Below are positions 17,769-29,432 of a DNA stretch of 38,193 nt, in pieces; positions within the stretch are counted from its first letter, which is position 1; the number at the start of each line of letters is the position of its first letter. Both the position numbers and the translations under genes were made by a program. Source of the stretch: Spirochaetia bacterium (GTDB lineage Bacteria > Spirochaetota > Spirochaetia > DAHUYW01). Under the pieces are notes generated by a model. The model was not told the origin of the DNA and ran no database searches. It saw nothing but the letters and a program-made list of their open reading frames with translations. The stretch covers positions 1 through 38,193 of the forward strand of contig JASHNV010000063.1 in assembly GCA_030041455.1 (NCBI GenBank), read 5' to 3'.

Positions 17769-20375
17769 ATGACGGCGGATGCGACGCCGATGATGCTTCA
17801 GTACCAACGATTCAAGAAGCGCCACGCCGACGCCGTGCTGTTCTTCCGTCTCGGCGATTTCTACGAGATGTTCGAGCGGGACGCCCGCGAGGTGAGCGCG
17901 CTCCTCGGCCTGACGCTTACCTCGAGGAACGGCGTGCCCATGTGCGGCGTCCCCTATCACGCCGCGCGCGGCTACATCGCGCGGCTCCTGAAGGCGGGCA
18001 AGAAGATCGCCATCTGCGAGCAGCTCGCCCTCGCGAAGGACGGCAAGGGGCTCGCAGACCGCGAGATCGTCGAAATCATTACCCCCGGCACCGTCGTGGA
18101 CCTGGACTATCTCGACGCGGCGTCGAACAACTACCTCGTTTCCCTCGCCCGCTCAGGAGCGCGGGTCTCGCTCTCCTACATCGATCTTTCGACCGGCGAG
18201 TTTCTCGCTACCGAGTTTCCGTGGGACGAGCGCGCCGAGCGCCTCCGCAAGGAGCTTTCCCGTCTCCGACCGCACGAGATCATCGTACAAGAGTCGCTCG
18301 CGAACGACGATCCGACGGTGAGGGACATTCTCGAGACGCTGCCGAGCCTCACGGTCAACCGGTATCCCGACTGGTCCTTCGACCTCGAGGCGAGCAGACA
18401 GACGCTCACGCGCCAGTTCGGGACGGCGTCCCTCAAGGGCTTCGGGATCGGCGAGGAGGACGCGGCGATCCTCTCGGCGGGCGTCGTCATCGACTACGTC
18501 GCCGAGACTTCGAAAAGCCTCCTCCCGCACGTCCGCTCGCTCAAACGCTACGACGATTCCGAGTTTCTCGGCATCGACGACTCCACCCAGCGCAACCTCG
18601 AGATCGTCGCGAACCTCCACGACGGAAGCTCGAGGTATACGCTTGCCGAGGTGCTCGACTACACCAAGACCGCCATGGGCTCGCGGCGGCTGAAAGACTG
18701 GCTCATGCGGCCGCTGCGTTCCGTCGAGGCCATCTCGTCGCGCCTGTCGAAGGTCGAGAGCCTCCATCGGAACCAGACGCTGCTCGCCTCGACGCGCGAG
18801 GGCCTCGCGGGAATCCTCGACCTCGAGCGGCTCGCCGCGCGGGTGGCGATGGACAAGGCGCACGGGAAGGACCTCGTCGCGCTCCGCTCCTCGCTTGCCT
18901 CCTTCGAGCGTCTCGCCGAGCTCCTCGATCCGTGGAGCGAGCTCCGCTTCTGGAGCCAGGAGCAGCGCGGGAGGATCCTCGCGCTCCGGGAGCTTCTCGA
19001 CCGCGCGATCGACGACGAGGCCTCGATCCTCCTCACCGAAGGGCATCTCATCAAGAAGGGCTACGACGGCAAGCTCGACGAGCTACGGTCCCAGAAGGAC
19101 AACAGCCGACAGATTCTCGACGGCTATCTCGCCGAGGTGCGCCGCGCCTCGGGGATCGCCTCCCTGAAGCTCCGCTACAACCGGATCATCGGTCACTACT
19201 TCGAGGTGACGAAGTCGAACCTCGACGCGGTCCCTTCGGACTTCATCCGAAGGCAGTCGCTTCTCGGCGGAGAGCGCTTCACCACGGAGCGCCTCGCGGA
19301 TATCGAGAGCGCGCTCAACAGCGCCACCGAGACCGCGATGGAGGTCGAACGCGCGCTGTTTCTCGAGGTGCGCGACCGGGTCAAACGGGAGGTCGCTCTC
19401 CTCGGCGAGGCGGCCGGAGAGATAGGCGCGCTCGACGCGCTGCAGTCCTTCGCCCAGGCGGCCACGGTGCGGGGCTACGTCCGACCGGCTGTCGAGGATT
19501 CCGGCAGACTCTTCATCGCGGAAGGTCGCCATCCGGTCGTCGAGGCGAGCCTTCCCCCGGGAGATTTTGTCCCGAACGGATGCGCCCTCGACGCGGACGG
19601 AGTCTCCTTCGCGCTCATCACCGGGCCGAACATGGCGGGCAAGTCGACCTTCCTGCGCCAGGTGGCCCTGATCGCGCTCATGGCGCAAGCCGGCTCGTTC
19701 GTCCCGGCTCGAGAGGCGACCGTCGGAGTTCTCGACCGCGTGTTCTGCCGCGTCGGCGCCTCGGACAACCTCGCTCGAGGCGAATCGACCTTCATGGTCG
19801 AGATGACCGAGACCGCGAATATTCTTCGCGGCGCCGGGAGGCGCAGCCTCGTGATCATGGACGAGGTCGGCCGGGGCACCGGCACGAACGACGGCCTCGC
19901 CATCGCCTGGGCGGTCACGGAGTGCCTCGTGCGGGCAATCGGCGCGAAAACGCTCTTCGCGACCCACTACCACGAGCTCACCTCCCTTGCGGATTCGCGG
20001 ATCCGAAACTTCTCGATGGAGGTGAGCGAGCACGACCGGGAAATCGTGTTCCTGCGGCGTATCGTCGAAGGACCTTCCGCGAACTCCTACGGCGTGCACG
20101 TCGCGCGCCTTGCAGGCGTGCCGGATGAGGTCGTCGAACGCGCCTCGGAGGTGCTTGCCTTCCTCATCGAGCGGGAAGGACGGCGAGCCGCCCTCCCCTC
20201 GGCCGCCGCCGGGCGGGAGCGGCGGCCGGCCGACGTCCAGGCCTCGCTCTTCGCTCCGGAGGCGTTGATCGGCGAGGAGCTGCGCTCGCTCTCGGTCGAC
20301 CGGCTGACTCCCCTCGACGCCCTCAACCTCGTCGCGAAATGGAAGCGCGAGGTCGAGGGCGGCCAGGCGTCCTAG
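17769..20375 (+). CDS. mutS: DNA mismatch repair ATPase MutS
   Basis: MutS recognises mismatches and small loops. The 868-residue protein has the mismatch-binding Phe-x-Glu motif (F31, E33 in RLGDFYEMF) and the connector and lever domains. It also has the clamp region (LRYNRIIGHYFEVTKSN), Walker A TGPNMAGKST (about 617-626), Walker B SLVIMDEVGRGT and the FATHYHEL motif. The C-terminal SLSVDRLTPLDALNLVAKWK segment matches the tetramerisation/helix-turn-helix tail seen in full-length MutS. It starts 51 bases after skp and probably shares that transcript; an in-frame ATG eight codons in is an alternative start. Confidence 0.97.
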   Translation: MTADATPMMLQYQRFKKRHADAVLFFRLGDFYEMFERDAREVSALLGLTLTSRNGVPMCGVPYHAARGYIARLLKAGKKIAICEQLALAKDGKGLADREIVEIITPGTVVDLDYLDAASNNYLVSLARSGARVSLSYIDLSTGEFLATEFPWDERAERLRKELSRLRPHEIIVQESLANDDPTVRDILETLPSLTVNRYPDWSFDLEASRQTLTRQFGTASLKGFGIGEEDAAILSAGVVIDYVAETSKSLLPHVRSLKRYDDSEFLGIDDSTQRNLEIVANLHDGSSRYTLAEVLDYTKTAMGSRRLKDWLMRPLRSVEAISSRLSKVESLHRNQTLLASTREGLAGILDLERLAARVAMDKAHGKDLVALRSSLASFERLAELLDPWSELRFWSQEQRGRILALRELLDRAIDDEASILLTEGHLIKKGYDGKLDELRSQKDNSRQILDGYLAEVRRASGIASLKLRYNRIIGHYFEVTKSNLDAVPSDFIRRQSLLGGERFTTERLADIESALNSATETAMEVERALFLEVRDRVKREVALLGEAAGEIGALDALQSFAQAATVRGYVRPAVEDSGRLFIAEGRHPVVEASLPPGDFVPNGCALDADGVSFALITGPNMAGKSTFLRQVALIALMAQAGSFVPAREATVGVLDRVFCRVGASDNLARGESTFMVEMTETANILRGAGRRSLVIMDEVGRGTGTNDGLAIAWAVTECLVRAIGAKTLFATHYHELTSLADSRIRNFSMEVSEHDREIVFLRRIVEGPSANSYGVHVARLAGVPDEVVERASEVLAFLIEREGRRAALPSAAAGRERRPADVQASLFAPEALIGEELRSLSVDRLTPLDALNLVAKWKREVEGGQAS

Positions 20376-20405
20376 CGTTCGCGGGAGCCGTTCCGGCGGC
20401 GAGCC

Positions 20406-20434
20406 TTGACATCGTCTGAGCTTGTTGCTATCCT
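20406..20434 (+). promoter_or_regulatory. Promoter of the rimP-nusA-infB operon
   Basis: A perfect -35 TTGACA (20406-20411), a 17-base spacer and a -10 TATCCT (20429-20434). The -10 box is identical to those at yebC and the PEGA/SUMF1-fold gene. Confidence 0.72.
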
Positions 20435-20465
20435 CTCCATAGTCATCTGAGTTGGGTTCGAGGGG

Positions 20466-20494
20466 AAAAAGAGTCGGAAAGCGACTCTTTTTTT
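20466..20494 (+). terminator. Intrinsic-terminator hairpin in the rimP leader
   Basis: An AAAGAGTCG arm and its exact complement CGACTCTTT flank a five-base loop, followed by an unbroken T-run to 20494. The structure lies after mutS, whose stop is at 20375, and also about 25 bases after the predicted start of the rimP operon transcript. It can therefore end mutS transcripts and act as an attenuator for rimP-nusA-infB. Confidence 0.82.
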
Positions 20495-20510
20495 GTAGGT
20501 GGTGGGCGCC

Positions 20511-20978
20511 GTGGAGCACCGAGCGCGCGCCGACCGGCTTGAGCCGGTCGTGCGGCTTCTCGTCGAGAAGATGGGGTTCGAAATCGTGGAACTGAGATCG
20601 GGCAGTGCCCGGCAGGCGTTGCGCGTGAGCTTGGTCATCCACAAGCCGGGCGGGGTGAGCCTCGAGGACTGCTCGTCGGTCTACCGGAACGTTCTTCCTC
20701 GAATCGAGGTGGCCGAAAACCGGCGGGACGTCCATCTCGAGGTCTCCTCCCCGGGGCTGTCCCGGGAGCTCAGGTCGGCCGAAGAGTTCAAGGTCTTCGC
20801 AGGAAGCGCGGTGAAGGTGCTCTCAGGCGGCCAGGCCGAATGGATCGAAGGGACGATCGCGGGCTCGACCGAAGCGGCGGTCGTTCTCGAAAAGGCCGGC
20901 AAAACCACCGAGCATCTCTACCGCGACATCCTCAAGGCGAGGCTCGATCCGGAGCCGCGAGGGGGGGAGGGGAGGTAA
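20511..20978 (+). CDS. rimP: Ribosome maturation factor RimP
   Basis: RimP assists late assembly of the 30S subunit. The protein (155 residues from the GTG at 20511) has the N-terminal fold with EPVVRLLVEKMGFEIVELR, the conserved GVSLEDCSSVYRNVLPRIE region and the LEVSSPGLSRELR motif that is nearly invariant. The C-terminal SH3-like part follows. The GTG at 20511 has AGGTGG eight bases upstream. In-frame GTG codons at 20499 and 20502 overlap that site and are less likely. nusA begins two bases after its stop. Confidence 0.92.
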   Translation: MEHRARADRLEPVVRLLVEKMGFEIVELRSGSARQALRVSLVIHKPGGVSLEDCSSVYRNVLPRIEVAENRRDVHLEVSSPGLSRELRSAEEFKVFAGSAVKVLSGGQAEWIEGTIAGSTEAAVVLEKAGKTTEHLYRDILKARLDPEPRGGEGR

Positions 20979-20980
20979 CA

Positions 20981-22456
20981 ATGGCAGCAGGGTTGGCCGA
21001 CGCGATCAAAGGGCTCGTGCAAGAGAAAGGGATTTCCGAAGAGCTGGTGATTAAGACCATCGAGGATTTCCTTCTCGCGGCCTACAAGCGAAAGTTCGGC
21101 ACCTCGGACAACGCCGTGGTGAAGTTCAGCGAGGACGGGAGCGACGTCGGCATCTATGCCCGCAAGAGCATCGTCGAGGAGGTCGACGACCCCGTCACGG
21201 AGATCGAGCTCGAGGAAGCGCTTCAATACAACGAGGAGTGCGAGATCGGCGACGAGCTTCTCATCGAGATCAACCCCCAGGAGTTTGACCGGGTCGCGGT
21301 GCAAAGCGCGAAGCAGAAGGCAAAGCAGACCCTCCGCGAGATCCAAAAGGACACGCTGTACTCGGAGTTCAAGGACAAGGTCGGCGAGATGATCATCGGC
21401 TACTACCAGCGCGAGCGCAACGGCAACATCTTCGTCGATCTCGGGAAGACCGAAGGCATCCTGCCGAAGCGCTTCCAGTCTCCGCGCGAGATCTACCGGC
21501 CGAACGACCGCATCAAGGCGCTCATTTACGAGGTCAACAAGAGCCCGTCGGGGCTGCAGATCGTGCTTTCCAGGACGCACACGGATTTCGTGAAGCGCAT
21601 CTTCGAGCTCGAGGTCCCCGAGATCTACGACCGCACGGTCGAGATCTTCAAGATCGTCCGGGAGCCCGGCTATCGGACCAAGATCGCGGTCTATTCCAAC
21701 CGCGAGGACGTGGATCCGGTCGGGGCCTGCGTCGGCATGAAGGGCGTGCGGATCCAGGCGATCGTTCGCGAGCTCGAGGGGGAGAAGATCGACATCCTGA
21801 AGTACGACAGCGACCCGAGGGAGTTCATCAAGAACGCGCTGTCGCCCGCGGACGTGGACACCGTCGTCGTCCTCGACGAAGCGAAGCGGCAATCCCTTGC
21901 GGTGGTAGCCGAGAACCAGCTCTCCCTCGCGATCGGCAAGCAGGGCCTGAACGTGCGCCTCGCGAACCGGCTCGTCGATTGGAGCATCGACGTGAAGACC
22001 GAGGCGCAGTTCGCCGAGATGGACATCACGGTGGAGTCGAAAAAGGCGGTTTCGGCGCTGTTCCACGACTTCGACGAGGAAGAGATCACGAATATCGCGG
22101 AGCTTCCGGGAATCTCGGAGCGGCTCGTCGAGCTCCTCAAGCAGAACGGCATCGAGCTCATCGAGTCCCTCATCGCCATGGACGGCGAGCAGCTCTCCAA
22201 GCTCGAGGGCATGTCGCCCCAGGACGTCCAGACCATTCAGTCGATCATCGCCGACAACGTCGACATCATCGAGGAGGAGCCCGCCCGGACGGAGGCGGCC
22301 GAGGCGACGGCGAAGGACGAGCCGGAAGCCGAATCGTACGAGTGCCCGGAATGCGGCTCGCCGATCACGGTCGACATGACTTCTTGTCCAAATTGCGGCG
22401 TTGGATTAAGCTTCCAGCTTGAGGACGAAGAGGCTCCGGGGGAGCCGAAGAGCTAA
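20981..22456 (+). CDS. nusA: Transcription termination/antitermination factor NusA with a C-terminal zinc ribbon
   Basis: NusA binds RNA polymerase and nascent RNA and tunes pausing, termination and antitermination. The 491-residue protein has the N-terminal polymerase-binding domain, S1 (about 135-200, GNIFVDLGKTEGILPKRFQ), two KH domains (VGACVGMKGVRIQAIVREL and LSLAIGKQGLNVRLANRL) and helix-hairpin-helix repeats (ELPGISERLVELLKQNGI). The unusual part is the end: residues 453-472 contain C455, C458, C469 and C472 in a CxxC-x10-CxxC zinc-ribbon pattern, then an acidic tail. GGAGGT precedes the ATG at 20981. The longer frame reaching back to 20840 runs through rimP and is rejected. Confidence 0.95.
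   Translation: MAAGLADAIKGLVQEKGISEELVIKTIEDFLLAAYKRKFGTSDNAVVKFSEDGSDVGIYARKSIVEEVDDPVTEIELEEALQYNEECEIGDELLIEINPQEFDRVAVQSAKQKAKQTLREIQKDTLYSEFKDKVGEMIIGYYQRERNGNIFVDLGKTEGILPKRFQSPREIYRPNDRIKALIYEVNKSPSGLQIVLSRTHTDFVKRIFELEVPEIYDRTVEIFKIVREPGYRTKIAVYSNREDVDPVGACVGMKGVRIQAIVRELEGEKIDILKYDSDPREFIKNALSPADVDTVVVLDEAKRQSLAVVAENQLSLAIGKQGLNVRLANRLVDWSIDVKTEAQFAEMDITVESKKAVSALFHDFDEEEITNIAELPGISERLVELLKQNGIELIESLIAMDGEQLSKLEGMSPQDVQTIQSIIADNVDIIEEEPARTEAAEATAKDEPEAESYECPECGSPITVDMTSCPNCGVGLSFQLEDEEAPGEPKS
22337..22396 (+). other. Zinc-ribbon segment at the NusA C-terminus
   Basis: Two CxxC pairs (ECPECGS and SCPNCGV) separated by ten residues. This is the classic four-cysteine zinc ribbon, fused in frame after the acidic linker of NusA. 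Confidence 0.8.
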
Positions 22457-22527
22457 AAAACTCAGGCGGGGAGGGGCGTGTGCTTTCCTTTTCGTAACGC
22501 GGCCAGCTGACGAGACAAAGGTGATAT

Positions 22528-25048
<2,521 letters not shown>

Positions 25049-25056
<8 letters not shown>

Positions 25057-25396
25057 GTTTCGCCTGCGCCGGATCGAGCATCAGCTGCGCGACGCGATAA
25101 GCTCCCTCATCATGGGCGACGAGATCAAGGACCCCCGCCTCAGCACCTTCGTGTCCATCACCGACGTCAAGGTGTCGAAGGACCTCGCCCACGCGAAGGT
25201 GTTCCTGTCGAGCTTTCAGGAGCGGCGGCGGCTGGAAAGCTCCGTGGAGGCGCTGAACCACGCCTCAGGCTACATCCGCGGCCGCCTCGGGCGCAAGCTC
25301 GGGCTCCGCGTGACGCCGGCCATGACCTTCGTCGCCGACACCTCCATCGCCGACGGCTTCACGATGACGCGCAAGATGGAGGAGCTCAATCCTTGA
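25049..25396 (+). CDS. rbfA: Ribosome-binding factor A
   Basis: RbfA is a small KH-fold 30S maturation factor that helps 16S rRNA 5'-end processing. The 115-residue protein shows [17 protein letters not shown], the [29 protein letters not shown] core, and [21 protein letters not shown], all family features. It overlaps infB by eight bases, and its TGA overlaps the TTG start of truB. Confidence 0.95.
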
Positions 25397-26262
25397 ACCG
25401 GGACGGCGGCTACGCACTGCTGCGAAAGCCGCCGGGAATCAGTTCCTTCGCCGCCCTCGAGGCGCTAAAGAAGCGCCTCGGCTCCGGGAAAATCGGACAC
25501 ACGGGAACTCTCGACCGCTTCGCCGACGGGCTCCTCGTCGCGCTCTGCGGGCCCCTCACGAGACTCGCTCCCGTCGTCTCGGGGCTCGACAAGTGCTACG
25601 AGGCGGTGATCCGCTTTGGACGCGAGACCGACACGCTCGATCCCGAGGGGAAAACCGTCGCGGAGGCGCCCGCTCCGGAGCTCGACGCCCTCGCGAAGGT
25701 TCTCCCCGAGTTTCGAGGAGTCCTGCGACAGCGTCCTCCGGCGTTCTCGGCGCTCCACGTGAACGGCCGGCGCTCCTACGCGATCGCCCGCTCGGGCGGG
25801 ATCCCGACGATCGCCGAGCGGGAGGTGACCGTTCACCGAATCGAGCTCCTCGCCTACGACCCGCCCGATCTCAGCGTGAGGATCTCCTGCTCGAAGGGAA
25901 CCTATGTCCGCTCGCTCGCGCGCGACATCGGTCTCGCCGCCGGAAGCAGAGCCTACGTAGAGAGGCTGACGCGGACCGCCGTCGGGGGCTTTCTCCTCGA
26001 TCGCGCCGTCGCCCCCGGCGATTTCCTTCCCGCGCGGGATCTCCGCTCCGCGCGGGAGCTGCTTGAGGCGCTCGGCATCGAGTGCGTTGCGGTGGGGGCG
26101 GACGTCGAGCGGGCGGTCCGCTCGGGCGGAAAGCCCCCCGCGCTCGCGCGCCCCGACGCGAGGGAGGAGCGCCTCGTCGCGCTTTTCGACCGCGCGGGGT
26201 CGCTCCTCGCGCTCGTGCGCAGCGGCACGGCGTCGGATCGCTACGAGTTCGTGGTCGCCTGA
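25393..26262 (+). CDS. truB: tRNA pseudouridine-55 synthase TruB
   Basis: TruB makes pseudouridine 55 in the T loop of tRNAs. The 289-residue protein has YALLRKPPGISSF, the catalytic motif GHTGTLDRFADGLL with the nucleophile D41 (the usual form is GTLDPLATGLL), RQRPPAFSALHVNGRRSYAIAR and the CSKGTYVRSLARDIG stretch. The start is the TTG at 25393, overlapping the rbfA stop (TTGA), with GGAGGAG about nine bases upstream. It is the last gene of the rimP operon. A ribF gene, often found next, is not present. Confidence 0.93.
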   Translation: MNRDGGYALLRKPPGISSFAALEALKKRLGSGKIGHTGTLDRFADGLLVALCGPLTRLAPVVSGLDKCYEAVIRFGRETDTLDPEGKTVAEAPAPELDALAKVLPEFRGVLRQRPPAFSALHVNGRRSYAIARSGGIPTIAEREVTVHRIELLAYDPPDLSVRISCSKGTYVRSLARDIGLAAGSRAYVERLTRTAVGGFLLDRAVAPGDFLPARDLRSARELLEALGIECVAVGADVERAVRSGGKPPALARPDAREERLVALFDRAGSLLALVRSGTASDRYEFVVA

Positions 26263-26269
26263 GCGCGCA

Positions 26270-26297
26270 TTGACTTTTCTGCCGCTTTCGGTACACT
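26270..26297 (+). promoter_or_regulatory. Promoter of the rpsO-pnp operon
   Basis: TTGACT (26270-26275) and TACACT (26292-26297) are 16 bases apart, immediately after the truB stop. The site would give a leader of about 170 bases before rpsO. Confidence 0.5.
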
Positions 26298-26476
26298 ATG
26301 GGGCAGAGAGATTTGGTCAGTCAGCTCGTATGAATGGCCTCTTCGCCGTCCACCTGACGAAAGCCGACCCGGATCCGCTTTCACGACAGACAGCACGGGA
26401 ACGAGCATCCTCCGGCGGCGCTTCCGCCTGAGGCGCGCCTCCGCGGCGAAGCACGAAGGAATCGTAAGGAGAACTT
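26298..26476 (+). promoter_or_regulatory. Long structured leader of rpsO
   Basis: The leader holds a GGCGG/CCGCC hairpin (26414-26428) directly followed by the palindrome GAGGCGCGCCTC (26430-26441). The AAGGAG ribosome-binding site follows just before rpsO. In several bacteria S15 represses its own mRNA through leader structures in this position. No known class of S15-binding fold can be assigned by eye. Confidence 0.35.
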
Positions 26477-26746
26477 ATGTCGCTCACGAAGGAGCAGAAG
26501 ACCGCCATCGTGGCCGAATACGGCAAGAACGAGAAGGACAGCGGAAGGACCGAGGTTCAGATCGCGCTGCTCACGAGCCGGATTCAGGAGCTCACGGAGC
26601 ATTTCAAGGTCCACCAGAAGGACCACGCCTCGCGCAGAGGCCTTCTGAAGCTCGTCGGGCAGCGGAGGAAGCTCCTGAAGTACCTGAGCAGGACCGATCT
26701 CGAGAAGTATCGCGATACGATCAAGAAACTCAACCTCCGAAAATAG
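26477..26746 (+). CDS. rpsO: 30S ribosomal protein S15
   Basis: An 89-residue primary binder of the central domain of 16S rRNA. Conserved features are the start ([22 protein letters not shown]), the [45 protein letters not shown] core with its rRNA-contacting HxxDxxxRRGL, and the [15 protein letters not shown] end. Length is exactly as expected. A strong AAGGAG lies seven bases before the ATG. pnp follows after 15 bases, the usual order. Confidence 0.98.
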   Translation: MSLTKEQKTAIVAEYGKNEKDSGRTEVQIALLTSRIQELTEHFKVHQKDHASRRGLLKLVGQRRKLLKYLSRTDLEKYRDTIKKLNLRK

Positions 26747-26761
26747 AAGGACGTCATACAC

Positions 26762-28945
26762 ATGGCACATACAGTGAGCCTGAAGGTGGGCCAACTTGAG
26801 CTTCGCCTTGAGGCTGGAAAACTCGCAAAGCAGGCCAACGGGGCGGTCTTTGCCACCTACGGCGGATCGGCGGTTCTCGCGACCGCCTGTTGCTCGGAAA
26901 AAGAGGTGGAGGGGCTCGACTACGTCCCCCTCCAGGTAGAATACAACGAAAAGTACTACGCGGCCGGGAAGATACCCGGAGGCTTTCTGAAGCGCGAGGC
27001 GAGGCCGAAGGACCGCGAGATTCTCGTCTCCCGCCTCATCGACCGGCCCATGCGGCCGCTCTTCGACAAGGGGTTCGGGCGGGAGATTCAAATCGTGCCG
27101 ACCACCGTCTCCACCGACCAGATCAACCCGCCCGACGTCGTGGCGATGATCGCCTCCTCCGCCGCGGTGCTGATCTCCGACATTCCCTTCGCCGGCCCCG
27201 TCGGAGCGGTGCGGGTATGCGCGTTGAACGGCGAGCTCGTCGTGAACCCGACCCTCCAACAGATCGAAGCCTCGCAGCTCGAGATCGTCGTCGCGGGGAG
27301 CGAAGAGGGCGTCACGATGGTCGAAGGCGGCGCGAAGGAGGTGCCCGAGGAGGTGCTCCTCAAGGCGATTTCCGTGGCGCAGCCGGTCATCGCGGATCTC
27401 TGCCGCCTCCAAAAGGAGCTCGCGCGCCTCATCGGCAAGCCGAAGCTCCCCGTCAAGGAGCCCGAGGCCGGCCTCGAGAAGCGCGACGCCATCTGGGCCG
27501 CGGCCTATCCGCTCATGGAGGTCGCGTGCTTCGTCAAGGGGAAGGCGGAGCGGAGCGAAGCGATCAAGAAGGTGAAGCGTTCCGTCGCCGAGCAGTTCGC
27601 CGCGGACATTCCCGAGGACAAGGCGGGCCATTTCGGCGGCCTCATGGACGACCTCGAGTACCAGATCGTGCGAAAATCGATCTTGGATCGGCATATTCGC
27701 ACCGACGGCCGCGGCCTCGAGGACATCCGGCCGATCGCCTGCGAGGTGGACGTCCTTCCGCGCACGCACGGAAGCGCTCTGTTCACGCGCGGGGAGACTC
27801 AATCCCTCTCGGTGACCACCCTCGGAACGGTGAGCGACGAGCAGATGATCGACGACATCGAGGGCGACAAGCGATACCAGAACTTCATGCTCCACTACAA
27901 CTTCCCGCCCTTTTCCGTCGGCGAGGTCGGCCGCCTCGCGACCGGACGCCGGGAGATCGGCCACGGGCACCTCGCGCAGCGCGCCCTTGCGGGAGTCCTC
28001 CCGAAGAAGGAAGCCTTCCCGTATACGATCCGCGTCGTGAGCGAGATCCTCGAGTCGAACGGATCGTCCTCGATGGCGACGGTTTGCGCCGGGACGCTCT
28101 CCCTGCTCAACGCGGGCGTCCCGATCCGAAAGCCGGTCGCCGGAATCGCGATGGGCCTGATCACCGATCCCTCGAGCGGGAAGACCGCGGTGTTGAGCGA
28201 CATCCTCGGCGAGGAAGACCACCTCGGCGATATGGATTTCAAGGTGGCCGGGACCGAGGACGGAATCACCGGCTTTCAGATGGATATCAAGATCTCGGGG
28301 GTCTCGTTCGACATCCTCTCGCGGGCGGTCGAGCAGGCCCACGCCGGAAGAATGCACATCCTCAAGATCATGAATCAGACCCTCGCGGTCCCGCGGAGCA
28401 CGATTTCCGAGTACGCGCCGAAGATCGTCACCTTCAGGATCGACACCGAGAAGATCGGCGCGGTCATCGGCCCCGGCGGAAAGACCATCAAAGGCATGTC
28501 CGAGAAGACCGGCGCCTCGATCAACATCGAGAACGACGGAACCGTCACGGTCTACGGCAAGGACCTGGCCTCGGCGCAGGAGGCCGAAACCATGATTCGC
28601 GGGCTCGTCGAGGAGCCGGAGGTCGGACGGATCTACCAAGGGGTCGTGAAGCGGATCATGGATTTCGGCGCCTTCGTGGAGATTTTCCCCGGGAAGGAAG
28701 GGCTCGTCCATATCTCGAAGCTCTCGAGGAAGCGCATCAATACCGTCGGCGAAGTCCTCAAGATGGATCAGGAGATTCCGGTCAAGCTTACCGAGGTCGA
28801 CCGCATGGGGCGGATGAACCTGAGCTACATCGACGCGATCGACCCGAACGGGACCTCCTCCGACGGCGACTCAGGCGACGGCGGAGGGAAGGCGCCCGCG
28901 CGCTATCCGCGTCGCGGCAGCGGCGATCGGGACCACCGAAGCTGA
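26762..28945 (+). CDS. pnp: Polyribonucleotide nucleotidyltransferase (PNPase)
   Basis: PNPase degrades RNA 3' to 5' by phosphorolysis and can add tails. The 727-residue protein has two RNase PH-like cores. The first has [20 protein letters not shown], and the second has [38 protein letters not shown] and a linker helical domain between. A KH domain ([15 protein letters not shown]) and an S1 domain ([18 protein letters not shown]) end the protein. Length is standard. The tail after S1 is short and Gly/Asp rich. An AAGGAC site lies upstream of the ATG. Confidence 0.97.
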   Translation: MAHTVSLKVGQLELRLEAGKLAKQANGAVFATYGGSAVLATACCSEKEVEGLDYVPLQVEYNEKYYAAGKIPGGFLKREARPKDREILVSRLIDRPMRPLFDKGFGREIQIVPTTVSTDQINPPDVVAMIASSAAVLISDIPFAGPVGAVRVCALNGELVVNPTLQQIEASQLEIVVAGSEEGVTMVEGGAKEVPEEVLLKAISVAQPVIADLCRLQKELARLIGKPKLPVKEPEAGLEKRDAIWAAAYPLMEVACFVKGKAERSEAIKKVKRSVAEQFAADIPEDKAGHFGGLMDDLEYQIVRKSILDRHIRTDGRGLEDIRPIACEVDVLPRTHGSALFTRGETQSLSVTTLGTVSDEQMIDDIEGDKRYQNFMLHYNFPPFSVGEVGRLATGRREIGHGHLAQRALAGVLPKKEAFPYTIRVVSEILESNGSSSMATVCAGTLSLLNAGVPIRKPVAGIAMGLITDPSSGKTAVLSDILGEEDHLGDMDFKVAGTEDGITGFQMDIKISGVSFDILSRAVEQAHAGRMHILKIMNQTLAVPRSTISEYAPKIVTFRIDTEKIGAVIGPGGKTIKGMSEKTGASINIENDGTVTVYGKDLASAQEAETMIRGLVEEPEVGRIYQGVVKRIMDFGAFVEIFPGKEGLVHISKLSRKRINTVGEVLKMDQEIPVKLTEVDRMGRMNLSYIDAIDPNGTSSDGDSGDGGGKAPARYPRRGSGDRDHRS

Positions 28946-28977
28946 AGAGCCGCGAGGCCGAAAGCGGGGGTCTGACC

Positions 28978-29418
28978 GTGCGGACAGTATCGGTGCCGTG
29001 CCACGCCGAGTCGTCGGACTGCGTTCCGATCTACGCCTCCCCTTCGGCCGCCGGCGCGGACTTGCGCGCGCACATCGCGAGCGAGCTCGTCATCGGACCC
29101 GGAAAGCGCTCCCTCGTTCCGACCGGCGTGCGCCTCGCGATCCCTGAGGGCTACGAAGGGCAGGTCCGGCCGAGGTCGGGCCTCGCGCTGCGGGCAGGAG
29201 TGACCCTCCTCAACAGCCCCGGCACCATCGACGCCGATTACCGCGGCGAGATCCAGGTTCTCCTCGTGAATCTCGGCGAGGAGCCCTTCGCGATTCTTCC
29301 GAACGACCGCATCGCCCAGCTCGTCGTCGCGCCGGTCGTCAGGGCGGATTTCGTCCTCGAGCCCGACCTTCCGCCCACGAAGCGGGGAGAGCGGGGATTC
29401 GGCTCTACCGGGAGGTAG
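28978..29418 (+). CDS. dut: dUTP diphosphatase (dUTPase)
   Basis: Hydrolyses dUTP to dUMP, keeping uracil out of DNA and supplying dUMP for thymidylate. The 146-residue protein shows all five motifs of the trimeric dUTPase: [17 protein letters not shown] (64-71), [11 protein letters not shown] with the catalytic D85, DRIAQLVV and the C-terminal [10 protein letters not shown] (137-145). The start is taken as GTG 28978, which follows a run of five G about seven bases upstream. The frame is open further back through pnp but has no better start. It lies 32 bases after pnp. Confidence 0.92.
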   Translation: MRTVSVPCHAESSDCVPIYASPSAAGADLRAHIASELVIGPGKRSLVPTGVRLAIPEGYEGQVRPRSGLALRAGVTLLNSPGTIDADYRGEIQVLLVNLGEEPFAILPNDRIAQLVVAPVVRADFVLEPDLPPTKRGERGFGSTGR

Positions 29419-29432
29419 CTCCGGGCAGCCCG

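Noticed and set aside
17216-20128. 970-codon plus-strand frame across skp and mutS
   Set aside because: It overlaps two well-supported genes in another frame and is extremely Arg/Pro/Gly-rich.
26381-29418. Long frames in other registers over pnp and dut
   Set aside because: PNPase motifs fix the real frame. The 842-codon frame is a shadow except for its last 146 codons, which are dut.
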